A stretch of 64,000 nt of DNA, taken from positions 5,890,001 through 5,954,000 of the forward strand of contig CM051514.1 in NCBI GenBank assembly GCA_028015205.1, read 5' to 3'. Below, piece after piece: positions 1 to 48,214 of the stretch; within the stretch, counting starts at the first letter, position 1; every line of letters begins with the position of its first letter. The position numbers and the translations under genes are program-made. The notes beneath the pieces are model-generated. The model did no database searches. It had not been told where the DNA came from and worked only from the letters and a program-made list of their open reading frames with translations. Origin of the DNA: Mytilisepta virgata. Its lineage: Eukaryota; Mollusca; Bivalvia; Mytilida; Mytilidae.

Positions 1-1076
1 TGCAAGAAAGCCAAGAATATTTTGCCAATTTTTATGTGTTTGTTGCAGAACTAGCTTCTGTGCTGGAAAAAGTTTGTCAACATCTATGGTCGGAACTGTC
101 CGGAACGTTTTGTTATAAAACCATTACATTGAAGGAAAACAAGAACCCTAAAACTACAACACAATACCGATATTGCTGTCCGTGTATTGCCATTTCGACA
201 GTTATAGTTATTTAATGCTAATTAAAAAAAAAAAACAAAACCTTTCAGTGCCAACACCAAGGTACCAGCTACTAGACATATTATAATTGCAGGAAAAGTA
301 ACTATGGCCATTATGCCTTATCAATGCAGGTTACATCGAGAAAAAAAAAGAAAGTTAACATCAGAAACTGTGAATAGCCATACTAGATTCTGGTACTAAC
401 GATAGTTAGTGGTATATCAGACAATTTGTTACGGCTCAACCATAAGTCTTACACATCACTCCAATCCAGTGGGTAAGTTCCGACAACTATGACATTTGAA
501 TGCATCATCTGTCAAACAATTGCCTCTTAGGTTTAATAGGCAATTCATCGTACATGCATTTCTCTCTCTCTCTCTCTTCAAAGAGCAGAAAGATTAAAGT
601 GTATCAAATGTAGGTTTCTGTACAAATTTTAAACTCTGTATTAAATCTGGCTTAGTAAAATCCTGAAGACATTGAAAAGGGCATTACAAGTTGACCAGCT
701 ACATATAGAATATTGTGATTGGGTATTTGTGAATTCGGTTGGCAAAAATTTATAGGTGACGGCACAAATTGTTTCAAGGAACAATAAGCCGAAGCAAAAA
801 GTTCCGTGTGGAAATTTTGTGGCGACAGGGACTTTCATACAGATAAAACGATTTATGGACATCAATATGGTATAGTGTAAAGAAAACGAATAAAATCATG
901 AATCCATTGGGGGTATTGTATCATACACTATTTACTCTATAATCTAATATTTGTCACTCATCTTTAGCTATCAAATCATTTATAATCGGTTTAAAGGCTT
1001 TAAATTTTAATAAATATATAAGTAAATAGTTTTTACTAAAACCATATATGCATGAATTTGTGGACATGCAAACTTC
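1..1076. other. AT-rich stretch, no feature identified
   Basis: Contains a short CT microsatellite near 561-577 and otherwise no repeat or exon that I can support. The expected ABCC1 exon 19 and the continuation of the Mutator-like ORF were both looked for here on the minus strand without success. Confidence 0.4.
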
Positions 1077-1553
1077 TCACTTCTTAATGGCAGAAAATGA
1101 TCGGTTACTTTCTTGTGGATTGCTTTCAAAGCTGTAACTCGAAGGAACAAGGGATTTACCCATCGCAGTCTTGGTATTAATGTCAAAGATTGGTCTTGTT
1201 CTCCGCTTATCTTTGTTGTAGTGCACTTTTCCAGAACTGACTTTGTTTAGTTCACCACACGAACACAAGACGTATAAAAATGACCCTAGGCCATTCTGTG
1301 TCTCTTCTACGATGTTAGTAAAATTCAGTTTCTCCCCACACCAATTACAACCCCTCATAAGTTCCTGTGTCAGTAGCTTTGGTTCTATTATTCTTCTTTC
1401 CCCTTCTTCCCATAGTTTGCTTGCATCTTGAGTTTCTTGTAGATAATAAAAATCTGTTTTCCCCCTTTTAACTTCAGAAATTCGCTCTCGGCAGTCTTTT
1501 CGGTGCTTCCTCTCACTAGTTTTAATGAAACGCCCTTTCAAGCGTGACGCCAT
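1077..1553 (-). CDS. Mutator-like transposase-domain protein, N-terminal exon or fragment
   Basis: Open frame of 158 codons starting MASRLKGRFIKTSERKHRK with an A at -3. The first ~45 residues are basic. Then come GERRIIEPKLLTQEL, a CNWC and a CSCG pair (about 70-74 and 98-102) suggesting a zinc ribbon, a GLGSFLYVLC block and DINTKTAMG. This order (basic start, R-I-V/I-E block, CxxC, LGS block, then D-x-NTK) is what I know from the large bivalve and cnidarian family annotated 'Mutator-like transposase domain'. After NTKTAMG the frame continues with ~30 unlike, Ser-rich residues to a stop. A GTAAAT donor overlaps codon AMG, so this is probably a first exon whose continuation is not visible in 1-1076. 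It could be a domesticated gene, a live transposon or a remnant. Confidence 0.65.
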   Translation of the reverse strand: MASRLKGRFIKTSERKHRKDCRERISEVKRGKTDFYYLQETQDASKLWEEGERRIIEPKLLTQELMRGCNWCGEKLNFTNIVEETQNGLGSFLYVLCSCGELNKVSSGKVHYNKDKRRTRPIFDINTKTAMGKSLVPSSYSFESNPQESNRSFSAIKK

Positions 1554-38518
<36,965 letters not shown>

Positions 38519-38720
38519 TGCTAACAAAATTTGGTAATAAATATTCAGCAGAATTCGGCATTAGCAATCATTTTGACGTTCCATTTTATGCCACTCTAAG
38601 TGAATAAGCAAAATGCGGCATTAGCTAGCAATCATTTTCACGTTCCATAATATGACACTGAAGCCATTAACGTTTTCTAGGTCATTTACCGTTAACTTCA
38701 TACAGGTGGGAACGCCAACA
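38519..38720 (-). promoter_or_regulatory. Presumed 5' UTR/promoter-proximal region of the ABCC1-like gene
   Basis: Immediately upstream of the start codon. Holds an imperfect direct duplication of ~60-70 bp: the segment containing TGGAACGT(C/G)AAAATGATTGCT, followed by AATGCCG, occurs twice, at about 38545-38590 and 38610-38655. I see no convincing TATA box or initiator. The transcription start cannot be placed, and there may be upstream non-coding exons. Confidence 0.3.
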
Positions 38721-38919
38721 CATAAAATAAAGAATTTACAGTTATTTAAACCACTGCAAACGTAAATAATTTTCTTTAAATACTGAAAAGAAGACGATGT
38801 TTATAATTATTGCAGAATTGACTGTTAAAACAGAAATATTTATCAAAATTAATTATTCTCTGTGTTGAAAATATTGAAAAGGGGGAGGGGTCTATGAAAG
38901 GCCGTTTATGTCAAAAACG

Positions 38920-39275
38920 ACATAAATTAACGCGTTAAATACCCTTTTAACGCGATAAAATGTAAATTAACGCGATAAAACCACATTTAACGCGTTAAAA
39001 ACAAGAACCTTGAAAAGAAATTGAAAAATGCTATAAATTTTGTCGCGTCATTCACTAACGGCTTAAATAAATTTTATATCGTAAATTTGATGCAGACTGC
39101 CCATTTATGTCTTAAAAAGAATATCAACCGTTAAGACACATTTTTAACGCGTTAAAACACCTATTTATCGCGTTAACAATATATTTAACGCGTTAAAAAA
39201 ATACATTTAACGCGTTAAAACACATATTTAACGCATTAAAAATACATTTAACGCGTTAAAAAATACATTTTATAA
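38920..39275. repeat. Array of TTTAACGCGTTAAA palindromes, left arm
   Basis: About ten copies of (A/T)TTAACGCG(T/A)TAAA, spaced ~20-25 bp, in two clusters (38920-39003 and 39135-39275), some as ATCGCGTT variants. Each is itself a 14-bp palindrome with an MluI-type ACGCGT core. Confidence 0.9.
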
Positions 39276-40933
39276 AATATAAACTTTTAGTGTAGAACAT
39301 CAGATATAATACTTTAACTGATTTCATTTGTCGTTTCATTTGGACGTGTTATTAGTTATTTAGAGACATTTTAGAAGACTTATATGTAGTATTCAGTTTG
39401 GAAGTTATGAGATAATATACATATGACACTTGTTTATTTTATTATTGTTATAATTTTGAATTCCAGGCTGGTGTAGATTTGTTGAAGGGTAAACTAGATT
39501 ATAAAACAGTTAGATCCAATTGATAGTTTACAGGAACAGTTATTCGGGGTTGAGAGAACTGAAATGTTTTGAACATACAAAGACAGTAACCTTATAAGAA
39601 CTTTTCGCATATTATGTCGAGGCAGTTAAGTGAAACGTTTTCCAGTTCTTGGTGTGTGTTTTCACGTATTTAAAATGATGACGAGTGTATGGATATCCCC
39701 TTTTTCTGTTTCGAATAATAAATACCAAGTTTGTTTAAAATATTTTTCTATTACTTCATACGAATGATATACGTGGACGTGGAAGCCATCTGAAGCGATT
39801 GAGGCAAAATTTAAAAGTATCAAGCCAAAAAAATTATAACGTCCATAGAAGAAATTTTATTGGTATTATACAGATTCACAAATTAGTTCTACTATTTTCC
39901 TTTTGCACATATATTTGCGTAGATTGACACATGATTTTTTTTATATTGCGATTTTCTTGTGTTATTTAAAAAAAATTGAAGAAAGTGTCCGTAGGACACA
40001 GATGCCCTCGCCTGTACGTAAGTTTTAAAGGGGTATAACTCTTGAACGGTAACAATTACAATACCCAAATTCAACTGACTAGATCTGTATAGTGTGATAT
40101 CAGTGTGTACAAGTTTCAAATAAATGAGCCAAAGAAACCTAGTTAGAGCATGGAAACGACAAATTTGAAAACTTTCAACATTTCAAGGGTCATAACTTAT
40201 GAGCCGTGAAAGACGCAATACCTAAACTCAAACATGATTTGTATATTGTGGTTATCGACCATGTCAAACTAAAATTAGAGCCGTGAAACCAATTTCGGGA
40301 CGAATGGACGGAGGAATTAATTGTCCGGCCGCCGCAATCAATTTTCTGCTTCACGTCATCGATATCATGCTTTACATTTAACACAGGCGAATTAAAAGGG
40401 TGTCACCGTGGTAGCAGGCGCACGTGACACCCCCATGAGCTTCACAAAAATAGATTTACAATATGCAAAATTTTGACTGTATTTAATATGTTGTGTTTGG
40501 AATGTCTGAAAGCAACAATCTAGGAATCCTAGCATTCAATCATCTCATTAGTACGGAAGCGTATAGGTATCTTTTTTTGTTGTTGTTGCTATTGATTTGT
40601 TGCGTTATATCATACTTATCGATATATTTTATGTCGACTTGTGTGGCGATACCGCAATAAGTTATGAAAAATATTGCGAAATATTGTGTTATATCAAAAC
40701 AATGCGATATAAAAAATATTGACTTGAAGTAGAATGCCAATATATTTATGTCGATACAAATTATAATCGAATTTAATTATATCGATTAAAAATGACAATC
40801 AATTTATCAAATATATTTATCTCAATATTTCGAAAACAATACCGCTATATGTTTCTTATATTACGATATATCGATATACTAGAAAATGATTTGTTGCGTT
40901 ATTTCGACATATATCAATTTTAATATTATACAA

Positions 40934-41069
40934 TTATCACCCTTGTTGGTGTGTGACCCGACGGTTTGTCTCCCAGAGGAAAGTAAGGTTACCCGAGGGC
41001 TTGCCCGAGGGTGACCTTAATTTCCGAGGGGAGACAAACCGTTGGGTCACACACCAACAAGGGTGATAA
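40934..41069. repeat. 136-bp near-perfect hairpin
   Basis: TTATCACCCTTGTTGGTGTG... closes with ...CACACCAACAAGGGTGATAA; inner GGTTTGTCTCCC / GGGAGACAAACC and CCGAGGGCTTGCCCGAGGG at the turn. A sibling is at about 42050-42186. Confidence 0.9.
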
Positions 41070-41338
41070 CTGTTATATTATATCGAATATTCAACTTTCG
41101 ACAGCACTCGAAATTTTCCGTTTAGGGGACGACCATTTGATGTTCTGGTGGGGGCCAGGAGGATTTTGAAAATAAATAACTCAGCCTTGATAATAACAAA
41201 TATAAATGGTTTGTTCTGTGGTAGTTTGAAAATAAATAACCTCACCTACAATGTATTGAAAATAAATAACTCGGCAGGTCTTTTAAACCATTTTATAAAT
41301 GCATGTTTTAACCCTTTCCAGGCGTATGATGCCTCAAT

Positions 41339-41698
41339 CTAATTAAAAACCGACCTCTCATCGCTCCCGTTTTCTGATATGTCGCGTGGGAGATCTAACG
41401 AAATCCGCTTTGAGGTCACATGTGAGTGAACTGGAACTTATGAATTTATAATGACATGCAAATGAGTTGACTTCCTATCAGTAAGCCAATCAAAAAAGTT
41501 TATGAATTCTGGGGACTGACGATTTCTTCGTTAATAAAAATGATCAACTTACAAGATCGCCTAAGCGGCAATTTCATTGGTCGAACAGGACACACCTACG
41601 AGGTCACTCACATGTGACCTCAAAGCGGGTTTTGTTAGATCTCCCACGCGACATATCAGAAAACGGGAGCGATGAGAGATTGGTTTTTAATTAGATTG
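41339..41698. mobile_element. 360-bp palindromic element at the fold-back centre
   Basis: CTAATTAAAAACCGACCTCT ... AGAGATTGGTTTTTAATTAG, with long arms containing TGTCGCGTGGGAGATCTAAC and its complement and CACATGTGAGTGA / TCACTCACATGTG. ATGATGCCTCAAT occurs on both sides (41326-41338, 41699-41711), a possible target duplication. Confidence 0.75.
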
Positions 41699-42049
41699 AT
41701 GATGCCTCAATGCATCATGGCCCTTTCCAGCCATTTGTATGCCCCTAATCCTCTCCACTGATATCTGGATACACTTTTTTGGTCTTGATTGCAAGACAAA
41801 CATTATAGCTACAGAAGCAGTAACATTTGGGACCCAAATTCACATGTATGAATTAACAGTACCATGCAGAATACCCTTAGTGCCATCATTTGTCACAAAG
41901 GGTGAATTAAGAGGGAGGGGTAGGCTGCCTTTTGGGCCCCAAATGGAATATTGTGGTTTGGGAAAATTTTACTAATGAGCTGTACAGGAACAGCAAGGGT
42001 CATTTAATACCTAAAAAAAAAGCCCTCGAGTGACCTTACTTTCCTCTGG

Positions 42050-42186
42050 GAGACACTTGTTGGTGTGTGACCCGACGGTTTGTCTCCCCTCGGAAATTAA
42101 GGTCACCCTCGGGCAAGCCCTCGGGAGACCTTACTTTCCTCTGGGAGACAAACCGTCGAGTCACACACCAACAAGGGGGATAATTG
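42050..42186. repeat. Second copy of the 136-bp hairpin
   Basis: GTTGGTGTGTGACCCGACGG at the left and GAGTCACACACCAACAAGGG at the right; turn with CCCTCGGGCAAGCCCTCGGG. Marks the inner edge of the right arm. Confidence 0.88.
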
Positions 42187-43027
42187 TATAATATTAAAAT
42201 CGATATATGTCGAAATAACGCAACAAATCATTTTCTAGTATATCGATATATCGTAATATAAGAAACATATAGCGGTATTGTTCTCGAAATATTGAGATAA
42301 ATATATTTGATAAATTGATTGTCATTTTTAATCGATATAATTAAATTCGATTATAATTTGTATCGACATAAATATATTGGCATCTACTTCAAGTCAATAT
42401 TTTTTATATCGCATTGTTTTGATATAACACAATATTTCGCAATATTTTTCATAACTTATTGCGGTATCGCCACACAAGTTGACATAAAATATATCGATAA
42501 GTATGATATAACGCAACAAGTCAATAGCAACAACAACAAAAAAAGATACCTATACGCTTCCGTATTAACGCGGTAGATAGCAAAATATGCTATCGCGTTA
42601 AAATCTAAGACTTAAATTCATGTATTATCTTCACTATAAAACATGCTACATACTACCCCCTATATGACGACGGACACAAGTGATGCGCATTCTTCATAAA
42701 ATGGCATAAAATACAACTAAAACAAATTCTATTTTGCTGACAGCCAGCCGTGCATGATGGACGCCAGAATGTATTATATAAGTTTACATTGTAATTCATC
42801 TTCAATATATATAAATATATTTATCAATTAATGAAGTTTGCTGGTTTGAACGACGGCTAGAAAGTGAAGCCCAATTATTCGAACAGACCCAACATTCCTC
42901 AAATTCCAATCTTCTGATTGGTCACTTTAACATCGTGTTCCCGAACATTAATTATATGCATGACGTCAATACAATATTTTCCCGCTATACTATTCGAACC
43001 GCGGGAAAATATAATTATATCACAATT

Positions 43028-43190
43028 GAAATGTTTATCGCGATAAAAAAAGTATACAGAAGCCAGTAATTTACATCAGGTAAAATATTTTTATCGCGTT
43101 AAATATTCTTTTATCGCGTTGAACATTCTTTTATCGCGTTAAATATTCGTTTATCGCGTTAAATATACTTTTAACGCGTAAAATATACAC
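43028..43190. repeat. TTATCGCGTTAAATATTC array
   Basis: About six variants with ~22-bp period (TTTATCGCGTTAAATATTCT), ending TTAACGCGTAAAATATAC. In the part of the fold-back region without a matching arm. Confidence 0.85.
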
Positions 43191-43599
43191 TTAATATTTG
43201 TTATGCGCATGTTTTAGTTTTTTGTCCAAGTCGAGACCCCTTCTTGTACATTATTATTATATATGAAAAGTAAATTTAGGCTTTTGTTATAAGGTTGCTG
43301 TCTTTGTATGTTCAAAACATTTTAGTTCTCTCAACGCTGTAAACTATCAATTGGATCTAACGGTTTTATAATCTAGGTTACCCTTCAACAAATCTACCTG
43401 AAATTCAAAATTATAACAATAATAAAATAAACAAGTGTCATATGTATATTATCTCATAACTTCCAAACTGAATACTACATATAAGTCTTCTAAAACGTCT
43501 CTAAATAACTAATAACTCGTCCAAAAACAACAAATGAAATCAATTAAAGTATTATATCTGATGTTCTAGACTAAAAGTTCATATTTACCTAAATTTTTT

Positions 43600-43910
43600 T
43601 TAACGCGTTAAATATGTGTTTTAACGCGTTAAATGTATTTTTTAACGCGATAAATAGGTGTTTTAACGCGTTAAAAATATGTCTTAACGCGTTGATATTC
43701 TTCTTTAAGACATCAATGGCTAGTCTGCATCAGAATTTGCGACTTAAAATTTACGATATAAAATTTATTTAAGCCGTTAGTGAATGACGCGATAAAATTT
43801 ATAGCATTTTTCAATTTCTTTTCAATGTTCTTATTTTTAACGCGTTAAATGAGGTTTTATCGCATTAATTTACATTTTATCGCGTTAAAATTTTAACGCG
43901 TTATTTGATA
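43600..43910. repeat. Array of TTTAACGCGTTAAA palindromes, right arm
   Basis: Complement of the left-arm array, again in two clusters (43600-43700 and 43838-43906), with the AGCCGTTAGTGAATGACGCG block between. Confidence 0.9.
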
Positions 43911-44059
43911 TCGTTTTTGACATAAACGGCCTTTCATATGTCCCATGGAAACAATCTATGAGAATCTTTATCTGGTTGGATATCAGGGATAATCATCGCA
44001 TATTTTCAATGTGCAATATTATCATGTCAATACATGCTGCAAAGCTCCGCCTTAATGAC

Positions 44060-44100
44060 GCATCCAAATGTGTGTGTGTGTGGGGGGGGGGGGGGGGGGT
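44060..44100. repeat. (TG)n and poly-G tract
   Basis: TGTGTGTGTGTGG followed by about 17 G. Nothing else recognisable is seen in 43940-45140. Confidence 0.85.
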
Positions 44101-45142
44101 GCATCACCATAAAAGGTTTGTTTGTGCACGAGATTTTCTGTGTGTTGTAGAGGGTAATAACAATTACCTCAAAAGGCTTGTTATATAGCCCGCGCTTTTT
44201 ACTATCCACGCTTTCGTCAAAATCGGGTTACGCACCTGCAAAGTATTTTACTACGTGAAGAAAATAGTAAACAGCACATGCTACAGGTATATGCTACGAC
44301 AAATAAACACAAGTTTTAAACATTGAAAATATGACGTAATGCGTGCTCAATTTTAACTCTTTTTGTGCAAATTATGGGTGCATTTTTTTCTAACACAAAC
44401 GATGCAAACGGCTAAGCGCGTATATGTTTTCATCATTTGTTTCTAACATACGTTTGAAAAGTTTACATAAACTTTGACAAACTATGCATTCGCTAAAGAT
44501 GCGTCTACAGTTTGTCAAACGCTACATTTGTTTCTAACTTCAACCTTGATCTGCACGTGTTTTTTTTTCCCGTGGTTATTACAAAGATGGATTCTGTCAA
44601 CAGAAAAGGAGGTATGTATATTATTATTGATTTTTCATTAACATGTGGTTTCTGTGAACATATAAACAGCACACAAAAGTGATTTAAAAGAAGATCACTG
44701 CCATGTTTTGCAAAATAACAATTTAAGTCTGTTTATCAACACCATGTGTATGCATAATTGAAAGTTCAAAACAGGTTCAAAAAACACTGATTAAACGATG
44801 TATTTGTTTCAACTTTTTTATCGTTTAACAAACGATAACAAACGCTACACAACGTTTACAAAATTTTGGTTAGAAAGAAATCCAACCTATATTTAGAATT
44901 TTTTGAAATTTAAATATCTGATGGAAAAGTGATAGATAGACTTATGTTTATGCATATAAAGTTAGAAGTTGAATGAAAGGTTCGGGAAAAAAATTTCTGG
45001 AATACATGAAAAGAAATACACGTCTTGTTTGCCTGAATATGAAATTTTATTCACATAGTTTGTAGAAATATTAGGAATAATACCCAAAATAAGTTTTGAA
45101 AATGGTCGTCCATCGTCATCGTCGTCGTAAACTTTCCTTTAA

Positions 45143-45756
45143 AGATCATCTCCTCTGAAAACCACTGGGCCAATTGGAACAAAACTTATCAGGAATGTCC
45201 TTAGGTGGTCCTCTTTCAGACTTAATATCCGATGACCGCGCCCGTTATCCAAGATGGCCGCCAGAGTCGAACATAGTTTAACATAGGACCCTATGGGAAA
45301 TTTATTTAAAGATGTTCTTGTCTGAAAGCACTTTGCCAATAGGAACAAAACTAGGCAGCAATGGTCCTTAGGTGGTCCTCTTTCAGAAGTATATTCGATG
45401 ACCCTATCCATCACCCAAGATGGTCGCCAGAGTCGAACATAGTTTAAAATAGGACTCAATGGGAAATTTACTTAAAGATCTTCTTGTATGAAACCACTTG
45501 GTCAATTGGATCAAAACTTGGCAGCAATGATCCTTAGTTGGTCCGCTTTCAGAATTATATCAGATGATCCTGTCCACCATCCAAGATGGACTGCCAGAGC
45601 GGAACTTAGATTAACATAAGACCTAACGGGAAAGTTCACTGAATAATCTTCTTATTTGAAACCAGTGAGCCAATTGGAACTTGACAGCAATGTTCCAGAT
45701 GCCAGTCAAGATGGACATAGTCCAGGTGAGCGATACAGGCTCTTGGGAGCTCTTAG
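45143..45756. repeat. Tandem array, ~168-bp unit, 3.5 copies
   Basis: Units start near 45143, 45310, 45477 and 45647. Each contains CCAATTGGAACAAAACTT-like, TCCTTAGGTGGTCCTCTTTC, ATCCAAGATGG and AACATAG...GGGAAATTTA. The array ends with AGGTGAGCGATACAGGCTC. Confidence 0.88.
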
Positions 45757-45762
45757 TTTAAA

Positions 45763-45917
45763 TTATTTTCTGTGCGGTAAAAACAAAAATTCACGGCGAG
45801 ATATGACAGTATAATCTGTATCCGTGATGTAGAACAACACAGAAATGATCATGCCGAAAATAAGAAGAAATTGAATCCAGTCGTCGAATGTCTGTACATG
45901 TGACTGCACAGTCAAGC
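45763..45917 (-). CDS. Candidate terminal exon: single-TM C-terminus
   Basis: Behind a possible acceptor (CACTAG at 45918-45923) an open frame encodes about 50 residues to a TAA. It has a polar lead-in (VQSHVQTFDDW), one clear hydrophobic segment (IQFLLIFGMIISVLFYI) and a basic tail ending LPHRK. The base composition is less AT-rich than the flanks. It stops just where the tandem repeat of 45143-45756 begins. No family recognised; could be chance. Confidence 0.22.
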
Positions 45918-46194
45918 CTAGTGGTACGCTACTACGATGCGAATTAAAAAATAAAGAATTTTATTCGTAGGAGCGGTGTTGGACGTTACTCCACGAAAAA
46001 ATATTAAACAGTGGTGGAAATGTGGAAAAAAAGCCTTAGGCCAAGAGAGCCCTTAGATTCAACACAGCTGTTGAGTGTCTGTTTATCTGCAGAGTCACTT
46101 ACGTCACGAATTCTATTGTTATGCCCTTTAACAGGTGAACAATACGGAAATCAGGTGCAACCACAAGCCTTTTATGGTCATAGCCATTACTCAT

Positions 46195-46830
46195 ATTTGG
46201 ATACGTCACTGGTCAAAGGTCAAGGTCATGACCTAGATTTTGACCTTAGCTTGTTATCGAAATTACTCAATAACTGTAAAAGATGGCTGATAACATGTAA
46301 TGGCGAAAATGTGTGTCTTATAAAGATCTACATTTGTTATACTGGGTCCAAAATTATTGGACCAACCATTATGGACCTAGGGCACCAAAACTGTTTTTCG
46401 GGGTCTGAAATGAAGATTTTTTGCTTATATCTCAAACGAGGTTAGAGATAGAAACTTTGAATCGCAAAAATGTTCAGCATAATACGATCTACAAAGTTAG
46501 GTCAAGATCAAATGTCAAAGTCCCTAGCAACGACGTAAAAAACCTTAACAACCATATATTTTTTAACTTAGGCTATGAATAATATAAATATGACATTTTT
46601 AATACTGGAAATGAAATTTTTGTCCCTAGCAACGACATATAAGTCCTTAGCAACCACTTTTTTTTATTTAACTTTAAAGGCTATGAATAGTAGATATGAC
46701 ATTTTTAATACTGGAAGTAATATATTCATCCTTAGCAATGACATAAAGATATTTTTGTCCTTAGCAACCACTTGTTATGAACATAAAAACCTTTATCAAC
46801 CATATATTTTTTAATTAAGAAGGCTACCAA
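46195..46830. other. Low-complexity repeat-like tract
   Basis: Repeated phrases CCTTAGCAAC/CCCTAGCAACGAC, TATGACATTTTTAATACTGG and AACCATATATTTTTTAA suggest a degenerate tandem array. The 144-codon frame across its left part is not supported as a gene. Confidence 0.5.
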
Positions 46831-46839
46831 TAGTATAGA

Positions 46840-47110
46840 TATTTATTATTATTCTTTTTCCGTCAAACTTTAAAGACATTTCCCCAAAAAAGTATGCGAC
46901 ATGTTGAAATAATATTAGGTATCAAGTATCAGTTGACCGAAAGCCATCTTGTGGTTTGGGCACTATACCGTAACATTTCCTTTATAGCGGTTATCTCCCC
47001 TAACTCCGAAAACCTTGTTATCGCTTTTCCTCAAAAATTCTGCCAAACTTAACATTTCCAAAAAATGTATGCAACATGTTGAAATAATATTAGGTACCAA
47101 TTTTTTTTGG
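46840..47110. repeat. Direct repeat, ~180-bp spacing
   Basis: GCGACATGTTGAAATAATAT then TAGGTA occurs at about 46895 and, as GCAACATGTTGAAATAATAT, at about 47072. Preceding text (TTTCCCCAAAAAAGTATG / TTTCCAAAAAATGTATG) also matches. Confidence 0.65.
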
Positions 47111-48214
47111 TCTATTTTATTGATTTCCCAAGAGTTACGCCCCTTGCCAAAAATAGAGGGGCAGGGCCTCTTTGTTGCAAAACTGGAAACGTGAAAAGGA
47201 AAGACCTTATCATTTGTGCCTAGCACAAATGACCTTTTAATTCTTTAATGATTTTCATATCATGCTGCACATAATCATCTCATCTGAATATTAAAAAATA
47301 GTAAATACGAATCATTCTTAAATATTTCTCCCTTAGAAAAAAATAGTATTTTATAAATTAAAAAACTGTATTTCTTCTATGGAATTGACTAATTTAAAAA
47401 TAATAATAAAAAACAAGACTGATGAATATTTTTCGGTTCAATTAAAAATTAGCTTATTGTATAAAATCTTATCTTAACAATGTTTTGAGTGGGTGTATAC
47501 GAATCACCTTGTCCGTCTGTCGTACCATCCTTCCGTCAGGCTGTTTAAGTGTCTTGAAAAAGCAACTCCTTCTAAACCTTTCAACGGATTTTGATAAACT
47601 TTTTATGAAGGTTGGGAATAATGAGTATATGTGCATAAAGCAAGATAATTATCGCTGGATGCTTGCAAGAAGAGATAATCCAACTTAAGGGTTTTACATG
47701 TTTAAAGGTCCCAAATATTGTGAGCCCCAGCCTATAAACTGGAAACACATCAAAATACTGATAGATGCAGTTGAAGACTATGCCAGAAAACACTTTCGAA
47801 TTGGATAAGGTCATTAAAGTCATTAATTCTTGCTCGCTTTCGACACCTTAGAACGTCCATGAGCAGGGGTGTTTCCAGGATATTTCAAAAAGTGGGGGGG
47901 GGCGTATAATAAAACTTTCGGCGAGCGGAGCGAGACGAAAAATTTTTTGGACCTTGTTTTGCTAAAAAACAAATAATTGTGAAATGCACCAATGTAACGG
48001 TTCCCGACTTGGAGCATGTATATTTTATAGTTAAAGTGTCAGGGTTTGATATTTTTTATGCCGAATTCTCTCCATTAATTGTCTATGGTATATTAAATTG
48101 CCATATTCAATACAGTATAAGCAGATTACGATAGTTTTTTTTTAAGGGGGGCCGCGTACGCCCATTACGCTCTCACCTGTACCCGCCCCTGATGAGTTCT
48201 AAATCTGACAGCTT

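Larger units (their letters stand above)
38891..43938. mobile_element. ~5-kb fold-back region with TTTAACGCGTTAAA arrays
   Basis: Outer arms (38891-39600 and about 43285-43938) are inverted copies: GAAAGGCCGTTTATG / CATAAACGGCCTTTC at the tips. Both carry an array of TTTAACGCGTTAAA-like palindromes, the CTAACGGCTTAAATAAATTT block, CATATGACACTTGTTTATTT and CTAGATTATAAAACAGTTAG-type blocks. Inner arms (40551-41070 and 42050-42567) are also inverted copies. 39600-40550 and 42567-43285 do not match each other; the second has its own TTATCGCGTTAAATATTC array. No transposase ORF. Lies just upstream of the ABCC1-like gene. Confidence 0.82.

Noticed and set aside
1243..1431. 62-codon plus-strand frame
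   Set aside because: Antisense shadow of the Mutator-like ORF.
46011..46445. 144-codon frame on the plus strand as a gene
   Set aside because: Lies partly in repeat-like text (GGTCAAAGGTCAAGGTCATGACC and AGCAACGAC phrases), has no recognisable domain and an odd composition; likely chance.
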